This document shows, piece after piece, positions 27,693-35,973 of a DNA stretch of 64,000 nucleotides. Within the stretch, counting starts at the first letter, position 1; every line of letters begins with the position of its first letter. The stretch is from an uncultured Chloroflexota bacterium (lineage in GTDB: Bacteria; Chloroflexota; Anaerolineae; Caldilineales; Caldilineaceae): assembly GCA_903858085.1 (NCBI GenBank), contig CAIOHJ010000289.1, positions 29,325-93,324 on the forward strand. The letters run 5' to 3'. A model generated the notes under the pieces. It was not told the DNA's origin. It worked only from the letters and a program-made list of their open reading frames with translations, and ran no database searches. The translations under genes and the position numbers were made by a program.

Positions 27693-29162
27693 TCAGGCCG
27701 TGTGCCAGTAGGTGGACCAGCCCAGATACTTGGCAAGCGCCTCGTGGACAGACGCAGCACTCTGGGAAAGATTCATTGCCACATGGTGCTCGAAACCATT
27801 CTCACAGATGTAGTTGAGCAGCTTCTGCATGTGGGGGATCTGGACCACCCCATAGCCGCCAAAGGTCTTGAGGGGGTCATTGGTCAGCGTCCCTTCACCG
27901 ACATAGGCGACGATCCGCCCGTTGATGTCATCGGTAGAAACCCGCAGATAAGTAAACGGATCCGCCTTCACACGCCCGACGACCGTGCCGAAGGTGTTGT
28001 CCTTGCCCACCGTGCCGGCAATGATCTCCTGATAGTCCATCACAGCAATGTCGTCGGCACGGATCACCCCACCAGAAGCCTGAACATCCCCCTCTTCCAC
28101 AAAGATGCTCTTGGGCAGGTTGGAGCAGTGAAAAATGATCGCCTTGTCTGGGTCGTCCCCATAGTTGTTGTTCCAGTCGACAATCGCACTCGGCTTGCCC
28201 GAAGCGTAGGCCAGCGCCATCATGGCCACCGTGCCGGCAATGTCGGTCTCGCAGGCAGAGGGAAGCAGGCCGTCGCTCATGATGCTCATCAACGTGCAGG
28301 GCACCACCCCGTAGTACTCCTCCATCGCAGTCCAGCACTGGATTGCACTGGCCGTCAGCTCGGTCTCTGCCATCCACTCGTCGACCACAACCCCAAACTT
28401 GGCCATGCGCAGCAGCGAGGCCGCAGGCACGCCAGCCGTCTGAATGTAGCCCCCAATCTGCTCCAGCTTGCCCTTGACCGAGCTGGCAGCGCTGTCCAGA
28501 CGGTCAATACGGCCCAGCACCTCAGAAAGATCGAGCGTCTCCACCGAAATGCCGCTGCGTTCGAGCAGCTTCTCGCTGAAACGAACCGTGTTGAACGCAG
28601 TAGGACGGGCGCCAATCACCCCGATGCGGGCATTCTTGAAACCGCGCACAATCCGACAGATCCCAGCAAACCGCTCCAGGTCCTGACGAAAAGCAGCGCT
28701 CTCAGGGTCCACCGTGTGCAGACGGGTCAGCGAATACCGAATGCCGTACTGGCGCAGATTGTTGCAGGCCGACATCTTTCCGCAGAAGGAATCCCGGCGA
28801 TCCGCGACCGTCATCCTGGCCGGGTCGTCGGGGAACGCCTGGATCAAGACGGGAACGTCAAGCCCGGCCCAGCGCAACGTGTCGGCAATCGCACGTTCTT
28901 CGCCAAAATTGGGCAATGTCACGATCACCCCGTCGATCTCGTCGCGGTGGCGCTTGAACAGGTCGGCACATTTGTGCGAGTCCGCATGCGAAACCACACT
29001 GCCGTACAGCGTCTCCTCAGGGGAGAGCGCAATCACACGAAACCCCTGCGCTTCCAATACCTGAAGCATGGTCTTGCGCCCGCTCTCGGCCAGATGGGCA
29101 GGGAAAAAACCGCGGTTGCCGACAATCAGCCCGACAGTCACAGGTTGGGTGGCTCGTTTCAT
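27693..29162 (-). CDS. L-fucose/L-arabinose isomerase-family protein
   Basis: Protein of 489 residues in the FucI/AraA-like isomerase superfamily, which interconverts aldoses and ketoses at a Mn2+ site. Visible are a Rossmann-like N-terminal region (VTLPNFGEE, IQAFPDDP), the FCGKMSACNNLRQYGI stretch, likely metal-binding acids in SACETDIAGT and VDWNNNYGDD, and a C-terminal histidine in GFEHHVAM. It is not the classical AraA sequence, but the ribulokinase and epimerase of the same operon make L-arabinose isomerase the likely activity. L-fucose or another aldose would be the alternative. GGGGGAG precedes the ATG. It is the first gene of the operon. Confidence 0.78.
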   Translation of the reverse strand: MKRATQPVTVGLIVGNRGFFPAHLAESGRKTMLQVLEAQGFRVIALSPEETLYGSVVSHADSHKCADLFKRHRDEIDGVIVTLPNFGEERAIADTLRWAGLDVPVLIQAFPDDPARMTVADRRDSFCGKMSACNNLRQYGIRYSLTRLHTVDPESAAFRQDLERFAGICRIVRGFKNARIGVIGARPTAFNTVRFSEKLLERSGISVETLDLSEVLGRIDRLDSAASSVKGKLEQIGGYIQTAGVPAASLLRMAKFGVVVDEWMAETELTASAIQCWTAMEEYYGVVPCTLMSIMSDGLLPSACETDIAGTVAMMALAYASGKPSAIVDWNNNYGDDPDKAIIFHCSNLPKSIFVEEGDVQASGGVIRADDIAVMDYQEIIAGTVGKDNTFGTVVGRVKADPFTYLRVSTDDINGRIVAYVGEGTLTNDPLKTFGGYGVVQIPHMQKLLNYICENGFEHHVAMNLSQSAASVHEALAKYLGWSTYWHTA

Positions 29163-29230
29163 CAGTACACTCCCCCTAACAAAAAAGTCGTAAAAAGGTC
29201 ACACAAACAGCGTTGCCCAGGAGACACAGC

Positions 29231-29236
29231 TTTATA
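29231..29236 (-). promoter_or_regulatory. -10 box of the arabinose operon
   Basis: TATAAA on the minus strand, next to a palindromic operator. The predicted start near 29224 gives a leader of ~60 nt before ATG 29162. No good -35 is seen, which fits an activator-dependent or weak promoter. Confidence 0.5.
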
Positions 29237-29237
29237 G

Positions 29238-29251
29238 TTAAAACGTTTTAA
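29238..29251. promoter_or_regulatory. Palindromic LacI/GalR-type operator
   Basis: TTAAAACGTTTTAA is a perfect 14-bp palindrome with a central CG, the hallmark of LacI-family operators. It lies directly upstream of the -10 box, where a bound repressor would block RNA polymerase. No LacI-family gene is present in the window, so the regulator is encoded elsewhere. Confidence 0.75.
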
Positions 29252-29317
29252 GCAACGCCATCATACCACGAAGGCGGGCAGCTGTCAACGCAAAATGCAA
29301 GATCGTACAGCAGAAAA

Positions 29318-29346
29318 TTGGCAGCTTCCCCACCCCATGCTATGAT
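29318..29346 (+). promoter_or_regulatory. Promoter of tRNA-Ser
   Basis: TTGGCA (29318-29323), a 17-bp spacer and TATGAT (29341-29346). TGC before the -10 adds an extended element. The predicted start is ~29353, 15 nt before the mature tRNA. Confidence 0.8.
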
Positions 29347-29367
29347 TGAACAGTCGTTTCTTGGCAA

Positions 29368-29459
<92 letters not shown>

Positions 29460-29476
29460 TTTTTTTTCTCAAAACA

Positions 29477-30946
29477 ATGCCATCCACCGCACAGCACAGC
29501 TTCCTGACCCCACCTGCTCTATACCGGCTGGCCGGTAGCCTGACCCTTCTTCTGCTGGCAGCGGCCATTGCCTACGCGCCCCTCCTCTGGGTTGTGGGAG
29601 GCCTGGCCGCCGTCGCTGCCGGCGTGCTGGCCCTGCGTTGGCCCTGGCTGATCTGGCTGCTGCTGGCGCTGTGGGTCCCGCTGACCAGCACGCTGCGGCT
29701 GGGCCCGGCCAGCGCCACAGATCTGCTGTTGGCCGCTGGCGTGGCCCTCTGGTTCGTTGCCGGCGCCCGACGCCACACGCTGCCACTCACCGGCTCGTCA
29801 GTGATCCGCCTGGCCCTCCTCTTCCCCGCTGTGCTGACACTCTCCCTCTTTTTCGCAGTCGACCTGGACGAAGCCGTCGCCGAAATCATCAAATGGCTGC
29901 AGGTGCCAGTGCTGCTGCTGGTTGTACCCGCCATGCTCACCCTCCGCCGGGCCCGCTGGCTGGCGGCCGCCTTGACGGGCGGCGCTGTGCTGCAGGCCGG
30001 CATCGGGCTGTATCAATTCCTCTACAGCGTCGGACCAGACCATTTTGTGATCCTGGGCCGCTTTATGCGAGCCAGCGGGGTCTTTGACCAACCCAACCCC
30101 TACGGCGGTTTCCTGGGCATTGCACTGGCCGCCTCCCTCAGCCTGACATTGTGGGGCTGGGGAGAGCTCCTGCGTGGCAGCGGCCAGCGCCGGTCCCTGG
30201 CAGGGTGGGCCCTCTTTTACACCGGAAGCACAGCGCTGATCGCCGGCGGGCTGCTGGCCAGCTGGAGCCGGGGAGCCTGGTTCGGTGCAGCCGCAGGTGT
30301 CACCGCTGTGCTGATGCTGCGCAGCCGTTTCGCCGCTGCGGCCGCCACATTCGCCCTCCTGGCCCTGCTGCTGTTCGGCACGGTGGCCCCAGCCAGCCTC
30401 CCCCAGCCCCTGCTCCAGCGACTGGCTGACCTGCCCGCCTACTGGGGGCTGACCGATGTGCTGGCGCAACCGGTGACAGACGAAAATTTCTCGGTGGTCG
30501 AACGCATCGCCCACTGGACCGCTGCACAACGCATGTGGGAGCGCTCCCCCTGGCTGGGGGTCGGCGCCGGCAACTATGCCGCGCTCTACCCGACCGTGCG
30601 GCTGCCCCGCTGGGAAGAGGCCCTGGGCCACGCCCACAATTTTTATCTGAATCTGCTGGGAGAGAGCGGGCTGCTGGGGCTGGCCGCCTGGCTGGCGCTT
30701 TGGGCTGGAATCGTCGTCTATGGCTGGCGCAACGCCCATCCCCAGGGTGCACCAACCCCCACCAGCCGCTGGCGGGCTGCCGCCGCCATCGCTCTCCTGG
30801 GCATCGTCGCCCATCTCTCCGTTCATAATCTGGTCGACAATCTTTTCGTGCGCGGCAACCTGGTCTATACTGTGCTGTGGCTGGCTGTCCTTGCCGCCCA
30901 GTCAGATACACTGCCAGATACACCGCCAAACGAGGTCTCAGCTTGA
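29477..30946 (+). CDS. O-antigen ligase/polymerase (WaaL/Wzy-like) membrane protein
   Basis: Polytopic membrane protein of 489 residues with about 11 hydrophobic helices and a large external loop between about 300 and 400. The family's Wzy_C region includes SRGAWFGAAAG and the loop motif GVGAGNYAALYP, followed by GHAHNFYLNLLGESGLLG, whose histidines are conserved in O-antigen ligases. Function inferred: joining or polymerising lipid-linked surface glycans on the outer face of the membrane. The ATG lies only 18 bp after the tRNA, directly behind a nine-T tract, with no Shine-Dalgarno, so its expression signal is unclear. Downstream GtrA and GT4 genes share the theme. Confidence 0.85.
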   Translation: MPSTAQHSFLTPPALYRLAGSLTLLLLAAAIAYAPLLWVVGGLAAVAAGVLALRWPWLIWLLLALWVPLTSTLRLGPASATDLLLAAGVALWFVAGARRHTLPLTGSSVIRLALLFPAVLTLSLFFAVDLDEAVAEIIKWLQVPVLLLVVPAMLTLRRARWLAAALTGGAVLQAGIGLYQFLYSVGPDHFVILGRFMRASGVFDQPNPYGGFLGIALAASLSLTLWGWGELLRGSGQRRSLAGWALFYTGSTALIAGGLLASWSRGAWFGAAAGVTAVLMLRSRFAAAAATFALLALLLFGTVAPASLPQPLLQRLADLPAYWGLTDVLAQPVTDENFSVVERIAHWTAAQRMWERSPWLGVGAGNYAALYPTVRLPRWEEALGHAHNFYLNLLGESGLLGLAAWLALWAGIVVYGWRNAHPQGAPTPTSRWRAAAAIALLGIVAHLSVHNLVDNLFVRGNLVYTVLWLAVLAAQSDTLPDTPPNEVSA

Positions 30947-31416
30947 GTGCACTCCAATCGCTTCCGCTCAGTGAAACAAACCGCCGCGAGGTCAAACGCT
31001 TCGTCAAGTTCGCCCTGGTCGGCACCGCCGGCATGCTCAGCCATCTGACCCTGTTCAATCTTCTCTTGCTTGGCCTGCACTTTGACCCGCGCATCGCCAA
31101 TTCGGTGGGCTTTGTCACAGCAGTGATCCAAAATTTCCAGCTCAACCGCCGCTGGACCTTCCCCGAAAGTCGCAGCCGTCGGGCAAGCGCCCAGCTTGGC
31201 CAATTTGCCCTGGTCAGCGTCGTCGGGCTGGCCATCAATTTCGGCGTCTTCTGGTTGGTCAGCCACCTGCTCGACCGCTTCTGGGAACGCCTGATCGCCG
31301 ACACCACCCTTGCCCACCTGGTCAGCAACAATTTTGCCCTGGCCACCGCGATCGGCGTCGTTCTCTTCTGGAATTTTACCGCCAACCGCCTGTGGACCTT
31401 CCGCACCCAACGCTGA
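30943..31416 (+). CDS. GtrA-family membrane protein
   Basis: Small membrane protein of 157 residues with four helices. The typical opening FVKFALVGTAGMLSHLTLF is followed by NFQLNRRWTFPE and the closing FWNFTANRLWTF. GtrA-like proteins are thought to flip polyprenyl-phosphate sugars for surface glycan decoration. The start is TTG 30943, overlapping the previous stop (TTGA) with GAGGT 6 nt upstream. The longer frame to 30877 lies inside the ligase gene. It belongs to the glycan gene run 29477-32565. Confidence 0.85.
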   Translation: MSALQSLPLSETNRREVKRFVKFALVGTAGMLSHLTLFNLLLLGLHFDPRIANSVGFVTAVIQNFQLNRRWTFPESRSRRASAQLGQFALVSVVGLAINFGVFWLVSHLLDRFWERLIADTTLAHLVSNNFALATAIGVVLFWNFTANRLWTFRTQR

Positions 31417-31425
31417 GGGGCCAGC

Positions 31426-32565
31426 TTGACCACCATCGCCGTCGACTATACCGCAGCCATCCGCCAGCAAGCTGGCATCGGACGCATTGTGCGCGGCCAG
31501 ATCGACGCGCTGGTCGCCCTGCGCCCTGACCTGGATCTGCGTCTCTTTGTGGCTGGCCCAGCCGACCTGGCAGCACGCCAGGCCGCACCGCTCCCCCTGC
31601 ACGCGACCCCGATCGACGAACGCAACCTTGTGCGCATCTGGCACCGCCTCAACCTGCCGCTGCCCCTCGTCGAATGGTTCACCGGCGGCCCGCTCGATCT
31701 CTTCCACGCCACCGATTTTGTGCTGGCACCGACACGCGCCCGCCGCAAGCTGCTCACCGTCCACGACCTGGCCTTCCTCTTCTACCCCGACGCTGCGATG
31801 CCTTCCCTGCATCACTATCTACATCGCGTGGTGCCACGCAGCGTGCGCCGCGCCGACGCGATCGTGGCGGACAGCCACCACACCGCCCGCGACCTGCACC
31901 AACAGTGGCAGGTCCCCCCCGAACAGATTTCAGTCGTCCACGGCGCAGTCGACCACAGCCGTTTCCAGCCGGTCACAGACCCCGCCCGCCTCACAGCAGT
32001 ACGCCAGCAGTATGCGATCGGCGAAGGCCCGTTTCTGCTGGCACTCAGCCGCCTCGAGCCCCGCAAAAATTTTGTGCGGCTCATCGAGGCTTTCCACCAG
32101 GCACGCGGCCAGGGCAGGCTGCCGCACCGGCTGGTCATCGGCGGCGGCAAAGGCTGGCGCTACGAGGCCATCTATCAGCGCGTCAGCGATCTGAACCTAC
32201 ACGACCATGTCCATTTTACCGGCTTTGTTGCTGACGCCGACCTGCCTGCCCTCTACAGCGCCGCCGACTTTTTTGCCTATCCCTCTCTCTACGAAGGGTT
32301 CGGCCTCCCAATCGTCGAAGCGCTGGCCTGCGGCACCCCCGTCCTCGCCGGCGACAATTCTTCTCTGCCAGAGGCTGGCGGGGCTGGCGCTTTTTACGTA
32401 AATGCCGAAGAAGTCGACGCGATCGCCCAAGGCCTTGTCCAACTGGCCACAGACCCGGCCCTCTGTGCCAGGCTGCGCCAGGCCGGCCTGCTCCATGCCG
32501 CTCAGTTTACCTGGCAGCGCAGCGCCGAACAGCTGCTCGCCGCCTACACGCAGCTGCTTGGCTGA
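31426..32565 (+). CDS. GT4-family glycosyltransferase
   Basis: Retaining glycosyltransferase of the GT-B fold; 379 residues. The N-terminal acceptor domain includes FHATDFVLAP and VHDLAFLFYP. The donor domain shows LALSRLEPRKNF, HFTGFVADADLPALYSAAD and the E-x7-E motif YEGFGLPIVEALACG. Family members use NDP-sugars such as GDP-mannose or UDP-glucose, but specificity cannot be read here. TTG 31426 is the start, with GAGGGG 5 nt upstream. It is 9 bp after GtrA and probably shares its transcript. Confidence 0.9.
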   Translation: MTTIAVDYTAAIRQQAGIGRIVRGQIDALVALRPDLDLRLFVAGPADLAARQAAPLPLHATPIDERNLVRIWHRLNLPLPLVEWFTGGPLDLFHATDFVLAPTRARRKLLTVHDLAFLFYPDAAMPSLHHYLHRVVPRSVRRADAIVADSHHTARDLHQQWQVPPEQISVVHGAVDHSRFQPVTDPARLTAVRQQYAIGEGPFLLALSRLEPRKNFVRLIEAFHQARGQGRLPHRLVIGGGKGWRYEAIYQRVSDLNLHDHVHFTGFVADADLPALYSAADFFAYPSLYEGFGLPIVEALACGTPVLAGDNSSLPEAGGAGAFYVNAEEVDAIAQGLVQLATDPALCARLRQAGLLHAAQFTWQRSAEQLLAAYTQLLG

Positions 32566-32595
32566 AGCCCCTGCCTGTCACCCAAAGGAGAACAC

Positions 32596-33096
32596 GTGCA
32601 CCAGACACCCAACGAGCCGACGCTGCTCCCGCGCTCCCCCGAAGACTCTGCGCTCACCCTGACCATGTTCATGCAGCCTGAACACTCCAACAGCCTTGGC
32701 AACGTGCATGGCGGCGTCATTCTCAAACTCTGCGACGAATGTGGCGGGATCGTGGCCAGCCGCCATGCCCGACGCCCTGCGGTGACCGTCAGCGTCGACC
32801 GCGTCAATTTCCTGCAACCCGTTCTGCTGGGCAGGTTGCTCCTGGTGCATGGGCGCATTGGCTGGGTTGGACGCACCAGCGTCGAGGTCGAGTTGCACGT
32901 CGAGGCTGAGCACCTGCTCACCGGAGAACGCACCCACACCAACAGCGCCTACTTTGTCTACGTAGCACTCGACGACGAACGCCGTCCGACGTCGGTTCCC
33001 CCGCTGCTGCTGGCCAACGCGGAGGATCGCCGCCGCTTCGACGAGGGGGCAGCCCGCCACCAACAGCGCCTGGCCGACGCAAGGCGGCGCCCGTGA
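32596..33096 (+). CDS. Acyl-CoA thioesterase, hotdog fold (YciA/ACOT type)
   Basis: Hotdog-fold thioesterase of 166 residues hydrolysing acyl-CoAs. Family features are MFMQPEHSNSLGNVHGGVILKLCDECG, where the HGG..D/E region forms the active site, VSVDRVNFLQPV and the strand VEVELHVEAEHLLTGE. The long C-terminal tail of charged residues is typical of this subgroup. GTG 32596 has AAAGGAG upstream. It overlaps the following membrane protein by 4 bp (GTGA), so a functional link is possible but unknown. Confidence 0.9.
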   Translation: MHQTPNEPTLLPRSPEDSALTLTMFMQPEHSNSLGNVHGGVILKLCDECGGIVASRHARRPAVTVSVDRVNFLQPVLLGRLLLVHGRIGWVGRTSVEVELHVEAEHLLTGERTHTNSAYFVYVALDDERRPTSVPPLLLANAEDRRRFDEGAARHQQRLADARRRP

Positions 33097-33722
33097 GCTC
33101 CCTGCGGCTGCGCTGGTTTCTCCCCCTCACCCTTGCCCTGAGCCTGGCCGGCTATTTCGGCCCCTGGCTCGACCACAAGGTGGCGGGGCTGGTGATCACT
33201 GGCTTGGATCTCGGCGAGTATGTAAAATTTTTGCCCGCAGCACGCAGCATGGCGCTCTGGCGTGAAGGCTTCTACCTGCCGCTGATCGCCAGCAGCCTGG
33301 CCGCCAGCCTGTTCGCCTTTCGAGCCGATCTGCGTTGCCGCTGGCCGCTGCAAGGCCTGCTGCTCGGACTGGCCACAGCCAGCGCGCTCAACTTGCTGCC
33401 CCCAGCCTGGACACCCCAGCGAATGCTGACCGACGAGTTCCGCCAGCAGGCAGTCGCGCTGGCGCTCTGCCTCGCCGCCATGGCCTTCAGCCCGCTGCTG
33501 GCACTGCTGCCCCGCCAGGCCGTCGCCGGCCTCATCGCCGCCGCCAGCCTCGCCGCCGCTGCCGTGCCAGCCTACCAGTTTCTAGCACTGCTGCCGGCGA
33601 TCGGCGACCTCTACCACCAGCCACAGCTCCCCGGCTGGGGGCTGTTCCTCAACACCGCAGGGCTGCTGGCGCTGGCCAGCAGCCTGTTCTTCTGGATTCG
33701 TTTCAGCAAGGAGACCCGATGA
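33093..33722 (+). CDS. Hypothetical polytopic membrane protein
   Basis: Protein of 209 residues that I cannot assign. It has about five hydrophobic helices (residues ~9-27, 62-80, 88-106, 125-160 and 180-203), with short polar loops and no catalytic motif. It starts at a GTG overlapping the thioesterase stop and ends in an ATGA overlap with the next gene, so it is translated as part of a three-gene cassette. Confidence 0.7.
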   Translation: MSSLRLRWFLPLTLALSLAGYFGPWLDHKVAGLVITGLDLGEYVKFLPAARSMALWREGFYLPLIASSLAASLFAFRADLRCRWPLQGLLLGLATASALNLLPPAWTPQRMLTDEFRQQAVALALCLAAMAFSPLLALLPRQAVAGLIAAASLAAAAVPAYQFLALLPAIGDLYHQPQLPGWGLFLNTAGLLALASSLFFWIRFSKETR

Positions 33723-34501
33723 TCTTTGGCATGATGAACAACCCACGCACCCCGCTCCTCTCTGAAATTGCACGGGCTGCTCGGCTGGGGTTCGATTTTC
33801 TCGATCTGACCATCGAGGCCCCGGCAGCCGCGCCGGAGAGCACCGACTGGGGTGCCGTGCACGCTGCCCTCCTCGACCACAACCTGCGCGTGGTCGCCCA
33901 CGCTGCCCCATACCTGCCCATTGCCAACCCCTCCCCTTGGGTCCGCCAGGCCGCCCTCGACGAGCTGCGCCGCACGCTCGACATCGCTGGCCAGCTCGGT
34001 GCCCCCTTCTGTACCACTCACTTTGTCGGCTGGCCCCCCTATCTTACAGAAGCACTGGGCTACGAAGTCTATCGACAGGCCTACACGCTGCTGCTCCCAC
34101 ATGGCAGCAGCCAGGGTGTGCAGGTAACCCTGGAAAACAGCCCCGACAACCGGCACCAGCTCAAATACTTTCGCGAAATTTTTTCCCGGCTGCCCGATCT
34201 GAAGTTGACCTTCGACATCGGCCATGGCAACATCCAGACCGCACGCAGCATGACGCGCGAGTATCTGTTCGCACTGGCCGACCGGCTCTGCCACGTCCAT
34301 CTCAGCGACAACGACGGCACCCACGACGGCCACCTGCCGTTCGGCGCCCCACGCCAGGGCAGCATCGATCTGAAACATGAGCTGCAGATGCTGCGCCAAT
34401 TCCGCTTCGACGGCACACTCACCCTCGAAATTTTTGGAGAAGAACGCTGGCTGCTGGCCAGCCGCGATCGGCTTCAAGAAGAGCTGAGCCTGCTCGCTTG
34501 A
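33719..34501 (+). CDS. Xylose-isomerase-like TIM-barrel protein
   Basis: Sugar phosphate isomerase/epimerase or AP-endonuclease-2-like protein of 260 residues. Characteristic pieces are GFDFLDLTIEAP, VVAHAAPYLP, CTTHFVGW, VTLENSPDNRHQ with a metal-binding Glu, TFDIGHGNIQTA and CHVHLSDNDGTHDGHLP, and the closing EIFGEERW. The metal ligands (Glu, Asp, His, Glu) look intact. The substrate is unknown; relatives act on keto-sugars, inositols or abasic DNA. AAGGAG precedes ATG 33719, which overlaps the previous stop. It converges on the LCP gene. Confidence 0.85.
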   Translation: MIFGMMNNPRTPLLSEIARAARLGFDFLDLTIEAPAAAPESTDWGAVHAALLDHNLRVVAHAAPYLPIANPSPWVRQAALDELRRTLDIAGQLGAPFCTTHFVGWPPYLTEALGYEVYRQAYTLLLPHGSSQGVQVTLENSPDNRHQLKYFREIFSRLPDLKLTFDIGHGNIQTARSMTREYLFALADRLCHVHLSDNDGTHDGHLPFGAPRQGSIDLKHELQMLRQFRFDGTLTLEIFGEERWLLASRDRLQEELSLLA

Positions 34502-34537
34502 TGGCTCTCCCAGCCGTACAGCCAGCCGTGCGCGGCG

Positions 34538-35896
34538 TTACCCTTCTCCAGAGCCGCCCGCCGGCGTCGGTGTCGGCAGGAGAATCGACTGCGCTTCCGC
34601 CGCTGGCTGGACAGGATCGCCTGCCAGCGGGGCTGGGGGCGGCACATTCAACGGCGCCCCGCCAGCAAGGTCGCCCGGCAGATCGGTCACAAAGGTGACC
34701 CCCGCCGGCAACGCCGGACACTGGGTGGTATCTCTGCGGTAGGAGTCGGCCAGCGCCGGCGCGCCCCAGATGCCCTCCACGATGCTGCGCACCCGCTCCG
34801 GGTCGGCAATGCGCAGCACCATGGCCCCCTGCGGCGTCGTGTAGTTCTGCAGGTCGGCCAGCGTCAGCCCGCTGGCCCGCACATTGCTCGGTTCCAGACG
34901 AATTCCCCAAGCCAGCAGGTCGACGATCTCGATCGGGTTGAGGTCGGTGGTCACCATGTTCTGGAAAGCGTTGTACAGAGGCAGAAAGTTGGCAACCAGA
35001 TTCGTCCGCACAACCTGGTTGCGCAACCCCCACAAAAACTCACGCTGACGCTGGTTGCGCCCAATGTCGCTCTCACGGTAGCGCAGCCGCACAAACCAAT
35101 AGGCTGACTCGCCGTCCAGCCAGATGTCCCCAGGGGGCAACGCAAAGTAATCCCACCGGTCGGCGGTCAGGTCGTAGATCGGCTCGAAAAAGGCACAGTC
35201 CAGATGGACCGTGACCCCACCTACCGCATCGACCAGATCCACAAACCCATCCATCCGCACCCGCACCCAGTGGCGGGTCGAAATCCCCAGCGTATTGGCC
35301 AATACCTGAGAAACCAACGCCGGCCCACCTCCCCCCGGGCTGGCCTTCTCCCCAATGTTGTCGACCTGATTGACGCGCCCCCACCCGTACCCTGGAATTT
35401 GCACGTAGAGGTCGCGCGGAATGCTAAAAACCGCCGCACGCGCATTGGCCCGGTCGATCCCCACCACCATCATGACGTCGGTCCGCCAGCTGGACCAGCC
35501 CGGACGATGGTCGGTGCCCAGCACCAGGAAGTTCTCTGTCTGGCTCCAGTTAAATGCCGGCCCGATCGGGGCGGCCAGCGGTGTCGCCGCAGCCTCGGGA
35601 GAGAGCGGCGCCACCAACAGCGCCCCCACCCCACTGCTGGCCGCCAGCTGCGGAAAAAGCGTGCGGCTGACCGAAAATGGCTGGATCGGCGGTGCCGGTG
35701 GGTTGTACAGGGGCCTGTCAGGACCTGGCAACGGACGGTGCCGCGCATCGACCAGCTCCAGCGGCGGCTTGGACATCGCCTCCAATGCCGCCTTCTGGGC
35801 ACCACGCTCCCCCTGAAACACCCCGCTGGAACAAGAACTCAGCAGCAGTGACAGCACAACCCACAAAGATACAATGCGAACCTGAACTGGCAACAT
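34538..35896 (-). CDS. LytR-CpsA-Psr (LCP) family protein, predicted lipoprotein
   Basis: LCP proteins transfer lipid-linked glycans such as teichoic acid or capsule to peptidoglycan. The 452-residue protein has a signal peptide with lipobox LSSC (Cys22) and a linker. The LCP domain at about 140-320 shows VLGTDHR, SWRTDVMMVVGID, SIPRDLYVQIP, the substrate arginine run VRLRYRESDIGRNQRQREF, and MDGFVDLVDAVGGV. After about 320 a C-terminal extension ends in Pro-rich sequence. The start at 35896 places the signal peptide first; its Shine-Dalgarno is far upstream. A second LCP gene precedes it, so paralogous pairs are likely. Confidence 0.9.
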   Translation of the reverse strand: MLPVQVRIVSLWVVLSLLLSSCSSGVFQGERGAQKAALEAMSKPPLELVDARHRPLPGPDRPLYNPPAPPIQPFSVSRTLFPQLAASSGVGALLVAPLSPEAAATPLAAPIGPAFNWSQTENFLVLGTDHRPGWSSWRTDVMMVVGIDRANARAAVFSIPRDLYVQIPGYGWGRVNQVDNIGEKASPGGGGPALVSQVLANTLGISTRHWVRVRMDGFVDLVDAVGGVTVHLDCAFFEPIYDLTADRWDYFALPPGDIWLDGESAYWFVRLRYRESDIGRNQRQREFLWGLRNQVVRTNLVANFLPLYNAFQNMVTTDLNPIEIVDLLAWGIRLEPSNVRASGLTLADLQNYTTPQGAMVLRIADPERVRSIVEGIWGAPALADSYRRDTTQCPALPAGVTFVTDLPGDLAGGAPLNVPPPAPLAGDPVQPAAEAQSILLPTPTPAGGSGEG

Positions 35897-35973
35897 GCAA
35901 TGCTTACGGCTCCCTCCCTTGTGTACTCCCGCAAAAACATCCCCGTGACAGCAAAACGCCCCCCTTGTACCGG

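Noticed and set aside
28360..29160. Long plus-strand frame opposite the isomerase
   Set aside because: It is antisense to a well-formed isomerase gene and has no recognisable domain.
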